From the NCBI RefSeq assembly GCF_000234665.1, contig NC_018322.1, positions 641,561 through 693,749 on the forward strand: 52,189 bases of DNA, read 5' to 3'. The notes under the pieces were generated by a model, which searched no databases, had not been told where the DNA came from, and saw nothing but the letters and a program-made list of their open reading frames with translations. The first letter of the stretch is position 1. The number at the start of each line of letters is the position of its first letter. This stretch comes from Leishmania mexicana MHOM/GT/2001/U1103 (Eukaryota > Euglenozoa > Kinetoplastea > Trypanosomatida > Trypanosomatidae). This document shows positions 30,748-40,937 of the stretch, in pieces. The translations under genes and the position numbers were made by a program.

Positions 30748-31740
30748 AGCTGTGAGCGTGCCCTCTCTGCCCCCCTCCTAGGTGACTGACAGTTGCAGCA
30801 CTGCGACGTCAAGTCGATTTGAGAGAGGGGTGGAAGGAGAGCAGCAGTGCGGTGATGGAGTCTGGCAGTCCGGCAGGCGCGGAAAGGTGCGGATTCTTGA
30901 GTCGCACGATTGCGATGCAGGCTTTGAAGAGAACGGTCGCGCAAGACTCTTCAGACACTGATACGCAGTGCGATGCAAGACTCTTTGTGCCCTGCAGCGT
31001 CCATGTGCGTCTCCTTCGTCGCCTCACTTCTTCATTGCCTCCTTGCTCGCTTGTACATGAGGTCTCCATCGCGGGGTGGGTGAGGACTGGCCGGGTGTCT
31101 GTGTACGCCCGTGGGTTGTATGCTATTCCTTCTTTGATGCTGTTCTCTGGTATCGCAGATCGGGCGTCCACCTTCCTCCGTGCTCGCGTGCATGACGCAT
31201 GCGAACATCTATACACAAGAGCTGTGGTGCGTGTATGCGCAAGCAAGGTACGCTCACACACGGCCAAGCGTCTCTCTGTCGCTGACACATCTTCTCCGAT
31301 ACTGCGTTTAAGCGTGCTGCCGCGGCATCATTCGCCGAGGGACGAGGAGTGCGCATGTCTACTCCTCTGTGCGTTGCTACACACTTGTCAAGCGTGTTTT
31401 GGTAGCTTTCGAAAGAAAATCAAAGGCAAACCCGAGGGCCGGTGCTCCTTTTGTTGCTCATGTCCGCTTTCATTTGCAGATCGCTACCCCCCCCTCCCCA
31501 CGGTGCCTTGAGGGTACACCAGCTACGGAAGTCAGGATAGGGCGCACCCGGGTGCTTCATGGAGCCCCCCGCTCCTCCGTCTTCACTCTATTTTGCTCCC
31601 CGTTCTCCTTTTCCAACCTCCTGCTGCTTGCTCACCATCGGTGCGCACGTCTCATGCTGTAAAAGCGAAAAGGCACGCCAGAGAAGACGTACACTCTCCC
31701 TCGCTCCATCACCCGCCGACTCGAGGCGCTCCAGCAAGAG
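30748..31740 (+). other. Intergenic region, ~1 kb
   Basis: A 230-codon frame crosses most of this stretch but its translation shows no domain and has a Cys/Arg/Ser-rich UTR composition; I do not call it a gene. A pyrimidine tract at 31573-31637 and AG at 31664-31665 are the likely acceptor for the next gene, 76 bases before its ATG. Confidence 0.5.
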
Positions 31741-32418
31741 ATGGAATTGACCGTAGGGAATAGGCACGTGCTACTGACTGCACACAAGACGTACAGTGAA
31801 CCAGATGGGCTGCATAGTCTCCAAGCGTTCGCGCAGTACCCTCCGCTGTGCACCTACCTGGCCGAATGTGCGAAGAGTGGTCCAATCCCCGATGCCGTTG
31901 TAGTACGCCGCCTGCACCGTGTGGCGCATCGTATTACTGGCGCCGTGGTCGACCTGGTCTATCGGGACGCATGCAGCGGCACGCAGACAGAACGTGCACT
32001 GCGCCTTACCAACGTCCACCCGGCTGCGCTGCTGCCCATCGTTGCTGTAAAAGGGCAGCGCTACGCATTGTTGGCGCGGCAGGCGGAGTTATCTCAAGGA
32101 CTCGGAATTGTGACCACAGCGATGCGTGGTGTTGTGAATGCCGAGGGTGGCTTCGCCAGTGACACGTATGCCAGTGCACTGGAAAGTGTCGGAATTCGAC
32201 TTGCGGATGCAACCCCTCTCTCATCTACGGCTTTCACCATAGGCAACGAGGGCGAGCCCGCCATTCGTCTCTTCACTCTGACCACGACGTGCGATGAGGT
32301 GCAGGCAGAGCAGCTTCATGAGGACCCACGTTTAGCACTGGTGGCGCTCAAGGACGTCCTCGCCGCAGGGGATGCTGCAGCGTCCTTGGCAGTGTCCTTG
32401 ATCCCGGCCACTGGCTAG
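31741..32418 (+). CDS. Possible pseudo-Nudix protein (degenerate Nudix fold)
   Basis: 225 residues, soluble. Not firmly recognised. The middle (residues ~65-160) follows the order of an ADP-ribose/UDP-sugar pyrophosphatase-type Nudix domain: a strand TGAVVDLVYR, then LLPIVAVKGQRYALLARQAEL (compare the family's V-x-L-v-R-Q motif), then MRGVVNAEGGF and ALESVGIRL where the Nudix box would lie. The box consensus G-x5-E-x7-R-E-U-x-E-E-x-G-U is mostly lost: the Arg and most glutamates are replaced by Ala or Ser and only one Glu remains near VGI. If it is a Nudix fold it should be inactive as a hydrolase and may act as a binding or scaffold protein. The ATG starts directly at the conserved-looking N terminus. 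Confidence 0.6.
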   Translation: MELTVGNRHVLLTAHKTYSEPDGLHSLQAFAQYPPLCTYLAECAKSGPIPDAVVVRRLHRVAHRITGAVVDLVYRDACSGTQTERALRLTNVHPAALLPIVAVKGQRYALLARQAELSQGLGIVTTAMRGVVNAEGGFASDTYASALESVGIRLADATPLSSTAFTIGNEGEPAIRLFTLTTTCDEVQAEQLHEDPRLALVALKDVLAAGDAAASLAVSLIPATG

Positions 32419-33735
32419 CTGCACTGCACAACGAAGGAAGAGGGGCAAGACTCGCGACCAGTGCAACCACCGACGGTCTTTTTCTTGGTCTGCCGGTATC
32501 GTTTTCCCTCTCGTTCTCAGACGTCGTGCGGCGTCGTGATGCCTCTCTCACGTTTTCTTCTTATTTACGTTTCGATTGTATGTATCATCGCCCCCTTCCT
32601 GCGAGCGTCCGTGTGTATGAGTCCCTCTCTCATGTACAGCCAAATCACGCTTGCACCTGTTTGTGCGCATGCGTGACTTCCGCCCTTGTCTTCCTCCTGT
32701 GTGGCCCTTTCTCCCTCTCGCCCTCACATTTGCGTGGCGCCCGATGCGACCGCGAAAACGGCGCTGACATCACTACCGATTGAAGGAACGCCCTTCTGGC
32801 CATTCATCGCATCTTTTCCGTAGCATGACGTAGAGAGACACTGCGCACGCTGACTGTGATCAAGGTTTCCTTCGAAGAAGAAAACCCCAGAGTGTCTTAC
32901 GGAGGCCACCGCAGTGGCCGAGCGTTATCGTCGATATCGCGTTGTGTTTGCAGTACCGTATGGTGTAGGCTTCCACCGAGAAGGGAGACTCGAAACCGGT
33001 GCAGTATCGAAACCCGTGCACTGCCCTCGGCAGAAAAAGGAGTAGTCTCTCTCTCCACCCTTCACGCTCGCTATTTGCCCCCTCCCCCTCTCCTCGTTCT
33101 CTCGTGTCTCCGTCGAAGCGTTGCTTGTGTCACAGTTGCGCGCTGTCGTTGCCACTCCTCCTGACCTCTGTTTCTGACATCGGATCCATACAACGGTCTT
33201 CCCCCGCCGCCTTTTTTCCCAGCTGCGCGCCGTGCTCCCGGCTCTTCTGCCGGCGCTGGCGTGCTTGCATTCACGTGCTATGAACTTTCAGCGTGATTGA
33301 TGTTGTCCTCGTGCACTGAATGTGCCATTTCCTTTGTCATTAAAGTTACATGCATCGTGCACTCTGAGTCGAACAAACAGATGGGCCCAAGAAACCGTTG
33401 TGGAGAGAGAGGCAGACGTCCATAGAGCACACATGCACACCCGCACTTGCGCGCACGCTTCCACGTGTTTACTCCAGTCCCTTCACCGGCGCTGCTCTTA
33501 ACCACTCTCTTCATCTCATGTGCGCCTGCCTCCCTCCTTTTGTCCTCTTCGGGTTGCCGGCATACACACAGAGGGACGGCGACATCTACCTCTTTCACTC
33601 TTGCCGTGTTTCCGAAGTGTGACTCCGCCTGCACGCATCTTCTCGTTTACGAGCAGCGGCGTGTGGCACCTGCTGACGTGCCCTTTTCCTTTTCCATTTC
33701 TCTGCGTTTTTTCTGTGTCTTTCACGTGCCATGTC
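32419..33735 (+). other. Intergenic region / 3' UTR, ~1.3 kb
   Basis: No gene supported. CT-rich stretches at 32460-32520, 33040-33110 and 33500-33620 occur without a plausible coding frame. Confidence 0.55.
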
Positions 33736-34172
33736 AATGCTGGCCACCACACGCTGGTGTCATGGTCCAGTGCCCACTCGTCGTGATACTGCCGAGGCCC
33801 TGCAGCGGCTGCCCTCTGGTGCGGCTGCGGGGTCTCTGGCATCGGCGGACAGGGCTCGGCTGGCGCTGTGCCGAGGAGACGTATAGTCGTGCTCACGCCT
33901 GGACCAGCCCACTGCGAGTCCTGCCCGCGTGTTCCGCAAGTGCACGCATCCACCTGCTGCTTCTCCTGCTATCACTGCGCTGCGGTGATGTCGGGCGTAG
34001 TTCTGGGCCTCGGCTGCTCTGTGTGCAGTAGAATGGCAGTGGGCTGAACGATGCCGAGCGACGTTGGCTGACCCGGCTGCTTGACATCACCGCCGTGCGA
34101 CAGCGATGGGTGGGCTGCGGTTGTGTGTGCATAGGTGCTGACTGGTTCGTGGTGGGGTTGACACGTTGGAGA
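33736..34172 (+). mobile_element. SIDER-like element, family B, plus-strand copy
   Basis: 437 bp, the same length as the inverted copy at 19055-19491 and differing from it at only a few sites that I can see. The 5' signature begins AATGCTGGCCACCACACGCT; the 3' end reads GGGTTGACACGTTGGAGA. It lies between the pseudo-Nudix candidate and the DRC8-like gene, in direct orientation with the copies downstream of GSH1 (from 43378), about 9.6 kb away. Confidence 0.75.
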
Positions 34173-34821
34173 CGGAAGAACTTGCCTCTTCGAGGCGGTG
34201 AGAGGTGATACACAACACAGCTCTCCACTCGCTTTTCACTTCCCGCCTTCTGTGCCGTAGTGTGGCTTTTCAGTGTTATGACGTGCATGTGCCCGTTCGC
34301 GGGTGCACGTCATTAGGTCAACGTATGAGTGTAGCGACGGATAAAAGGAAATCCAAGGCGATAAGCATATGCAAGGCGCAACGCGTGCACAATGCATCCT
34401 TGACAAGCACCACAGTGCCGCCTTTTCACGTATTTTCGACTCTTATCAGGGGCGCTGAGAACGTCGGCGCAGCGGTTTAACAGTGCGAATGTGACGTAAG
34501 AAGCGGCGCCCCAGCAATGAAGAGTGAACCGCGCAAACACATGAGCTGCATGGAGATACTTGACGTGCAAAATTGCTGCGTTGCGCGCTGCACGCGCGCC
34601 CTTGTGGTGCCTTCCCCTTCCTTACTCCTTCCCCACGCCTTCATGGACAGTCCTCTTCGTCTTCCGTTACGCACCCCCTCTCTCTGCGCCTGCCCACATA
34701 CCCGAAAGCCCCTTCTTTCATTCTATGCCACACCACGCCGACGCTCTGCACGGCAACTGTTGCGCAGCCTCGCACCATTTTCTCTACGACGCAGACAAGG
34801 AAGAGGCATAATAACAACTTC
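34173..34821 (+). other. Intergenic region upstream of DRC8-like gene
   Basis: No gene seen. A weak tract and AG at 34793-34794 (CTCTACGACGCAG) give a 27-base 5' UTR before the ATG at 34822. In-frame sequence upstream of that AG is pyrimidine-tract-like. Confidence 0.55.
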
Positions 34822-35592
34822 ATGTCCGCTACCATGGACCCGGACGCACCGTCGGTGCTCACGAGCGAGGTGTACAACGCCGCCGAAGCAATCTTCAGTA
34901 TGCTACAGAACAAAGAGAAGCTTGTGTCTTTCCTCGACTGCACAACGCTTCTGCGTGGCATGGGGATGAACCCGACGCACGAAGATATGGACAAGCTGAA
35001 GGAGCGCATGGCGCAGCCCATCCTCCGACTAGAACAGTGGCGTCGAGAGGAGGAGCTGAAGCGCGAAAAGGAGCGGCGCAAAGAGGAAGCGCGCGAACGG
35101 AAGGGCAAGGGTCGTGCGAGCGTCGCGCTTAGCAGGAAGTCGATCGTGAAGAAAGTCGCTGACCCTGGAGCTGAGGCAGCACCGGTGGACATCACACCTG
35201 CTGAGGAGATTAAGAACATCGACTGGAACATCTTTATTAGGTGCACGGAGATGATTTTCCGAGATCGCATGCGCGAGGAGCGCGCGGTGCTGGAGGCACT
35301 GAAAGTTTTCGCCGGAGACTCGTCTGCAATCATGTCGCGTGACAGGCTCATCGAAATTGTCACCACCAACGGCGACAATGTGTTCACCCCAGCAGAGGTG
35401 AAGATGTTGGTTGGGATGCTGCCGGAGAGCTGCCCGGTAAAGGAGTGGGCAAGGCGGATTGAGGGTACGTACGTGGCCCCCACGCAGGAGGAGATCGACA
35501 CCGCTGCCATGCGCGAAATCGATGCACGCCGCCAACAGGAGGCGACAGAGAAGCAGAGGGAGACCGAGAAGGATCCGTTGGAGGGATTGTGA
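34822..35592 (+). CDS. DRC8/EFCAB2-like protein (calmodulin-like, probable axonemal)
   Basis: 256 residues. The N-terminal part (KLVSFLDCTTLLRGMGMNPTHEDM..., residues ~33-55) matches the second helix pair of calmodulin-like folds and specifically the L-R-x-x-G-x-x-P-T-x-x-E/D-x pattern of DRC8. A highly charged helix (LEQWRREEELKREKERRKEEARE) is inserted at ~70-95. The second half (FIRCTEMIFRDRMREERAVL, then ALKVFAG, LIEIVTTNGDNVFTPAEVKMLVGML) follows DRC8/EFCAB2 segment by segment. DRC8 is a subunit of the nexin-dynein regulatory complex of motile cilia. The calcium-ligand loops are degenerate. A second ATG at codon 5 is possible. The DRC8 assignment is by remembered pattern, not alignment. 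Confidence 0.8.
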   Translation: MSATMDPDAPSVLTSEVYNAAEAIFSMLQNKEKLVSFLDCTTLLRGMGMNPTHEDMDKLKERMAQPILRLEQWRREEELKREKERRKEEARERKGKGRASVALSRKSIVKKVADPGAEAAPVDITPAEEIKNIDWNIFIRCTEMIFRDRMREERAVLEALKVFAGDSSAIMSRDRLIEIVTTNGDNVFTPAEVKMLVGMLPESCPVKEWARRIEGTYVAPTQEEIDTAAMREIDARRQQEATEKQRETEKDPLEGL

Positions 35593-36428
35593 GACAAGCA
35601 GCTTTTTTTTGACCTTTCCACTGCTTGCCTGGTCGAACCTGGCCAGCACTACACCTAACTCCTGGCGGCGGTGACATCACCACCCTCTGAGCCTCCCAAT
35701 ACTTGTCCGCGCTTCTCCCCTCGCTACCATCAGGTCCATGGCAAAGGGAAGCCAAGGAAAAGGAGAGAGCCCTCGGATGTACAGTTTTCCTCCACGCCAT
35801 GTCCTTGCAATCTCGACTGTAGATACCCCTCTGCGCTACAACATGCTGTGGCATACATGCGCTCGAGTGAGCCCCTGCGCCGTGGGTCTCGGACACCGTT
35901 TCTCAACGCTCACCCACGCTCACTCTCCATGAGTGTTACTCTCCCTCCCCCATCGCTCATGATGACTGTGGACTCATTTTATCGACTCTCGTGTTACTTT
36001 GTTGTGGCCACGTGCGCTGCACTCAACTCTCCGCTATCCCTTTTACCTGCTCGCTATTTGCTCATCTTCATCACTGCTCACCACCCGCGCCGCAACACAC
36101 ATGCACATGCTCCTTCACGCATATACGACACCTCCTGCCACGCGCTGACTCTCAAGACTTCTCCCCTCTGACGCTTCTCTTTGGCCTGCCCTCTTCTCTC
36201 TTCGAGCCTCCGTCCGTTTCGTGTGCCACTGTCACTAGTGCATTCATTTTTCGTGCCATCAAGCATCCTTTGGCTGTGCCTCTGACCTCTGTGCCGCTGC
36301 TGCGTTGCTCTCGACACCGTTTTTTTTTTGCCGCTTCTCCACCACTCCTCACCCCGCCAGCGAGCCCACCGTTTTTCATTCAGTAGTATTCACAGGAATT
36401 GTGCTGCTCAATTTCATCGTCACGAACA
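35593..36428 (+). other. Intergenic region
   Basis: No gene seen. It contains a T-rich/CT tract at 36300-36358 ending in AG at 36359-36360, a good splice acceptor 69 bases before the next ATG. Confidence 0.6.
36300..36360 (+). promoter_or_regulatory. Candidate spliced-leader acceptor for 118-residue orphan
   Basis: TTTTTTTTT followed by a CT-rich stretch and CCCCGCCAG (AG at 36359-36360). The first ATG downstream is 36429, the start of the small orphan gene, which supports that short gene being real. Confidence 0.55.
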
Positions 36429-36785
36429 ATGTCCGAGATGAACCTCATTGTGAACATTACGTGCAACCCGCCCGTCATCTCCATCTTTGGGCCCATCAAG
36501 GAGAGTACGATTGACCGCCTCAACGAGACGATTCCGAATTCCTGCTCTACTACCAACACGGGCAAGACGCCGTTTGCACTGGTGCACAAGGATGACCCTC
36601 CGCACTGGTTCGGCGAGCTGCGCACTCAGTTCGCCACGGAGGATATCGGCACATCGATACTATTCATCTCGGTCCTGGACGCGCTCGAGGAGGAGGGTAC
36701 CTGGAAGTTGCGCGGCAGCACCTCCATGAACCACGACGGCAACAAGACCACCTACAAGTTCTTCTTCGTCCGCGGTGCTCATTAG
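36429..36785 (+). CDS. Small orphan protein, 118 residues
   Basis: Not recognised. A compact, well-mixed sequence without low complexity: hydrophobic N terminus (NLIVNITCNPPVISIFGPI), then a polar middle (GKTPFALVHKDDPPHWFGEL), then two strand-like stretches (GTSILFISVLDAL, YKFFFVRGAH). No signal peptide or strong membrane helix. Synonymous sites favour G/C as in neighbouring genes, and a clear splice acceptor precedes the first ATG, so it is probably a real expressed gene. It looks like an alpha/beta domain protein; relatives are probably kinetoplastid proteins, but I cannot name a family. Confidence 0.8.
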   Translation: MSEMNLIVNITCNPPVISIFGPIKESTIDRLNETIPNSCSTTNTGKTPFALVHKDDPPHWFGELRTQFATEDIGTSILFISVLDALEEEGTWKLRGSTSMNHDGNKTTYKFFFVRGAH

Positions 36786-37955
36786 CTTTTCTCCTGCGCT
36801 AAAAGCCGCTTGTGTTGAATGCGTATGTCTCACACGGATCTGCGGCTGCTGCGCCAGCACCGCCATGGGAGCTACTCGTATAGAGGAGGTCTATTTGTGT
36901 TTCTCTGTGAGCCTCTGAAGCAAAAACCAATCCTTGCCTTCTTTCTTTGTTCATGTACATAATGCACAGCGCTAATTCACCAGCGCAGCCGACGAGTTGG
37001 AGGCAAACGAAAAAAAAGCAAAGGAGGTGGTGCGAGCGAGATGGAGCGGATGAGGACGCTGTCACTGCCAGTGCTCTAGCGAACGCACACCTCCTCTAGC
37101 GTTTCTCTTTCGGCGTTCGTTTCTTTTTCTCTCGCTGGCATGACGAGAATGTAATGATTTCCCATTTCCAGGTTTTTTAGCTGATACCCACCCTCGCCCA
37201 CTCCGTCGGTCTTCCTCATGTTTAGCACTTGCCGCCGCGTCTTCATCGCAGCGTTTTTTTTTCTTCATGTTTTGGATTGAATTTCTGTGCCCCACCCTCT
37301 CTTTTTTCCCTTCCGTGCCCCTGCCCCAGTGCTGTTTGAGCTGAGGCGGCGACGAGTGGGTTAGGCGTGGGGCCGAGTGGGTGACAGATACGCCAAAAAA
37401 CGAACAAACAAACAACAGAGCTCAGAGAGAAAACACAGAAAACGATCACTCTTGTTCTCTTCTCCTTTTCGCCGGCCTTGGCGCCACTGTAGCCAGATAG
37501 GGCCTTGTATACGTCGTCTCTGGCGTGCAGTGGTGTGGGGGCTCGTACTTCGCAGATGGCGCACACTTTTCAAATGTAAGTGGGGCACCGCCCTACTTAA
37601 CCTGCTCATTATCTCTCTCGCCGAATGAGGTGTCGCGGTGCGTGCGCTCTCTGCTCCACTCACCCCAGCTGCAATCGAGCACCGCTGCCTCTCCTGCACA
37701 TGCTGTATCGAGCGTCAGCGCGAAATCCTTTGCTCCCCTTCTTCCCACTTTAGAACTTGGTCACTTTTCAGTGGCTCAATAGGCGGTGTATTGTTTTGCA
37801 CGCAGGGGCGCCCCTCGTCCGTGTTCCAAAAACGGTCTCTCTCCTCGACTCCGCGCAGTCTATTACCGCGTCTCCCTTGATATCTTCAACGGCGTGCATG
37901 CAAGGCACGCGTGCGTGCGTGCCCTCACGCTCACAGAACACCGGTCATTGGGGCT
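36786..37955 (+). other. Intergenic region, ~1.2 kb
   Basis: No gene supported. A candidate acceptor AG at 37857-37858 follows CGGTCTCTCTCCTCGACTCC. A short upstream frame (37898-37966) would overlap the start of the next gene if that acceptor is used. Confidence 0.55.
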
Positions 37956-39725
37956 ATGCGACATAGCAGCTCGGAGCCCCTTATGACGGCCATACAGCTC
38001 GCTTCCCTACCGCTGGCCACACAGATGCTGCTGGATCCAGCGGTGGGACTCGATCAGGGCATCCTTGAGGAGTGGAATGCCGCGTGCGCCGCAGCTGGTT
38101 CCCAGAGTATCGAACACACCGGCGTTGCTCTGGCCTCGAGTATGGCTAGAGGCGGTGTTGTGCGTCGGCGCGAGCCACGGCGGCTCGTGGACACGAACGA
38201 CTTCCTCAAGCTTGCAGAGGCTCTGGACACGCTCGCTGATGAGCTGAACGTGAATGCTTCCCTCGGTGGTGCATCACCGTCTTTGACGGCAGGGCCACCA
38301 AAGAAACCTGTGAGCCGAGATCTCAACGTCGACGAACTGGACCCGCTCGGGATGGACGGGCTGATGGGGACACAATTAGACGACGCTCAAGAGGCTCACC
38401 GGCTTTTTGACGCGAAGGAGTACGCAGCCGCCATGGCCGCTTTCCTCAGTGTTTCCTCTGGCTGCCTGGCACATGAGCTGACGCCGGCTCTGCTCAACAA
38501 TGTGGCGGCGTGTCATTTTGTGATGGAGCAGTGGAGTGCGTGCGAGGCAATTACTCGGCGTGTGCTTGCTGTTGATGCGACAGAGCGCTATCCGAGCGCT
38601 CGACGACTGGTGCGCGTCTTCATCTCTCAGGGGCGCCTGCAAGAGGCGCAGCAGGCCGTCAGCCTACATCGTGACGCCATCGCGTGGGCCGCCGAAGTGG
38701 CGGCTGTGAAGGCTTGCGCGAGCTACACCAACTTCTACGCTGCCCATCAGTACAGCAAAGCTCTTGAGAGCTTGGAGGTGGTGTTGTCACTTTGCCCATG
38801 CGGCACGTTGGAGGCGGCAAAGGCGCGTCTTCTCTCTCTCGAGAACGCGGCGCAGGCAGTGAGGTACGCTGCGCAGCGTTGCCGAGCTTATGCGACCTCG
38901 GCGGAGCTGCGCTTCTGCTTGTGGTCTCTCACCTTCCACTCCGTCACCTCCGTTGCTGGACTCGATACCCTTCTCGCGGACATGCAAGCCACACCTTTGG
39001 GCAAGTCGGAGCTGCGGTATCGACACCTGCGCACCTACATCGCACGTTGCAAGGAGGCGTTTGCGAAACTGCAGGGTCTGAGGACGGCGCAACAGTGGCA
39101 CGAGGCAGCAACCTTTGTCACGCAAGTCCTCGCCGAGCCCTTTCTCCCAGATGGGCTGAAGGGTGTGATGTACTACGAGCGTGCGCGAGCTCTTGCTCAG
39201 CAGGCAAGCTGGTACGCCGCCCTGGACGATACGCACCGTGCACTATCCTACACCGAGGCGGTATCACTGCGTGCAAGCATGCTGCTTCTCATCGCCCGCT
39301 GTGAGGAGGCGCTCGGCCGCTTGAGAGACGCCGTCTACCACACTGAAGAAAGCCTTTGCCTTGCCTCCAACGCTGCGGCCGTCGAGCAGCTGCGTTCGCT
39401 CAAGGCACACTTGGCACATGAGCAGACGTCTACTGATGCTCCGAGAACGACAGCGCGCACCGCGTCGAAGAAAACGCCGAAGCCAAAGACGACCGCCAAC
39501 GCGTTTTCTCCAGTGTCTCGCGCACCACTTGATGTACATTATAAAACGCTCTCTCTTCCCCGCAACGCCAGTGCAGCAGAGGTGAAGAAGTCATACCGGG
39601 CATTGGCGATAAAGTGGCACCCGGATCGGTGGTGCAGCGCCTCGAATGAGGCTATACGCATCGCAGAATCGACCTTCAAGACGATCCAGCACGCCTACGA
39701 AGAAATCATGAAGAGGGCCTCCTGA
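37956..39725 (+). CDS. TPR protein with C-terminal J domain (DnaJ/DNAJC7-like)
   Basis: 589 residues, co-chaperone of Hsp70. Tandem helical pairs from about residue 140 to 490 have the A-x-x-x-F...Y-x-x-A spacing of TPR motifs (e.g. AHRLFDAKEYAAAMAAFL, ASYTNFYAAHQYSKALESLE, ALAQQASWYAALDDTHRAL). A Lys/Thr-rich linker leads to a J domain at ~526-588 with the diagnostic HPD at 555-557 (AIKWHPDRW), so Hsp70 stimulation should be intact. The J domain at the C terminus behind TPRs is the DNAJC7/TPR2 arrangement; TPRs of that family bind Hsp90 and Hsp70 tails. The start may be 37956 or the in-frame ATG at 37983; the latter avoids a partly overlapping upstream frame. Confidence 0.92.
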   Translation: MRHSSSEPLMTAIQLASLPLATQMLLDPAVGLDQGILEEWNAACAAAGSQSIEHTGVALASSMARGGVVRRREPRRLVDTNDFLKLAEALDTLADELNVNASLGGASPSLTAGPPKKPVSRDLNVDELDPLGMDGLMGTQLDDAQEAHRLFDAKEYAAAMAAFLSVSSGCLAHELTPALLNNVAACHFVMEQWSACEAITRRVLAVDATERYPSARRLVRVFISQGRLQEAQQAVSLHRDAIAWAAEVAAVKACASYTNFYAAHQYSKALESLEVVLSLCPCGTLEAAKARLLSLENAAQAVRYAAQRCRAYATSAELRFCLWSLTFHSVTSVAGLDTLLADMQATPLGKSELRYRHLRTYIARCKEAFAKLQGLRTAQQWHEAATFVTQVLAEPFLPDGLKGVMYYERARALAQQASWYAALDDTHRALSYTEAVSLRASMLLLIARCEEALGRLRDAVYHTEESLCLASNAAAVEQLRSLKAHLAHEQTSTDAPRTTARTASKKTPKPKTTANAFSPVSRAPLDVHYKTLSLPRNASAAEVKKSYRALAIKWHPDRWCSASNEAIRIAESTFKTIQHAYEEIMKRAS

Positions 39726-40937
39726 ATGACGTATCAGGGTGATCACCGCTTCCCTCCCCTCACAAGCGCCACGAGCGCGTCTGCGTGTGCCTTGGCCCAC
39801 CACAGAAACATCCCTGGAAAAGTGACGAAGAGGCAACAACGAAACAAATCAGAATTGTCGCTAATCTAATGAGGCCTCCGCGCTAGCTTCGCTACTTCAC
39901 ACGCTCCTGGCGCATCTCCAGTTCCTGGGAATGGAGGCTGAACTAGTGCTACATGGCATCGTCGCACTGTCCTCCTCCCCACATAGATGCGTGCATCGAA
40001 TGCATTGCTTACTTCAGCTCAACGGACCCTTTGCACTCTCTCTTCACGTCTCTCGCACGACTGTGGCGGCTGGCTTCATCTCTCCCCATCTTGTCCCCTG
40101 ATATACTGGGACAACCCTGGGCGCGCATCTACGTCAATGCTGGCATCCTCAGCATCGCCGTTTTCATCACTACAGCACGTTTCCACTGCGCGAACCTTCA
40201 GCTTTCCCCCTTACGCAATACAGCACCCCACAGAATTTGACACTAGTGAAATTTCTGTTTTACTTTGCTTTATTTTTCGCCTAAACGACAGGACGCTGGC
40301 CTTTCCTCCGTCCCCACTTCGTCGACATATTCGCCGCGCACCTCCATATCACTGCAAGCCGTAGCGCATCCTCCCGCGGGATCCTCCGATCGATCTGTCG
40401 CTATTTACCGCACTGCGCAGCTTGAGGGCTTCGGCACTTCCCAGCTGCTTTCTTGCCTTCGCTGCCCAAAGCCGCTGTGCGCCAAAACACACTCGCATAC
40501 ATTGTCATACGCGCCAGCACATACACATTCCTTCTTCGCCTTTACGCGGCCGCACCTCCTCGTCGAAGCAACCACCGCAATTCATTTGCTTCTCGATCTT
40601 CGGCCCATATTATTATTATCATCCGCGTAGTACTTCCACTGCATCGGTTTTTCGTCACCTCTTCTTTCTGTACTTTGCCTCGCATTTTCAAATTCTCTAA
40701 ACTGTGTTTCTATCGGACCCGCTTTCCGTCACACTCCCGTCCACCCTCCCTGATTCTCTTTTTTTTTGTGTTTCCATCTCTTTGCCCGCTCTCCTACTAC
40801 GCCGCTCTCCTCCCTTGCAGCCACTCACCGCAGTCCCTCTGGGCGCCCCTCTCTCTCCCGGCAGTCTTGCCATCCCTCCTTTCCTCCTGACGTCACTAGA
40901 CGCACACTCGCACACTAGCAAGGGATCCGCTTGGCAA
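39726..40937 (+). other. Intergenic region upstream of GSH1
   Basis: No gene supported. Very CT-rich from 40540 to 40900, with several AG sites (40820-40821, 40833-40834, 40863-40864). Confidence 0.6.
40745..40821 (+). promoter_or_regulatory. Candidate spliced-leader acceptor for GSH1
   Basis: CT-rich tract with an internal T run, ending CTCCTCCCTTGCAG (AG at 40820-40821), 117 bases before the ATG at 40938. It excludes the long hydrophobic in-frame extension upstream from the protein. Confidence 0.6.

Noticed and set aside
30819..31511. 230-codon plus-strand frame between the Got1-like and pseudo-Nudix genes
   Set aside because: Starts with TTG and has Cys/Arg/Ser-rich UTR-type composition, no domain, and no good acceptor close before it. 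A weak chance of a real gene remains.
33516..33953. 145-codon minus-strand frame over the family B element
   Set aside because: Lies across the SIDER and its flank; the shared part recurs at every copy purely through element identity.
39534..39558. GTACATTATAAAAC shared with ~50876-50889
   Set aside because: One occurrence lies inside the J-domain coding sequence; a 14-base match between unrelated contexts in 52 kb with no other shared sequence is best read as chance.
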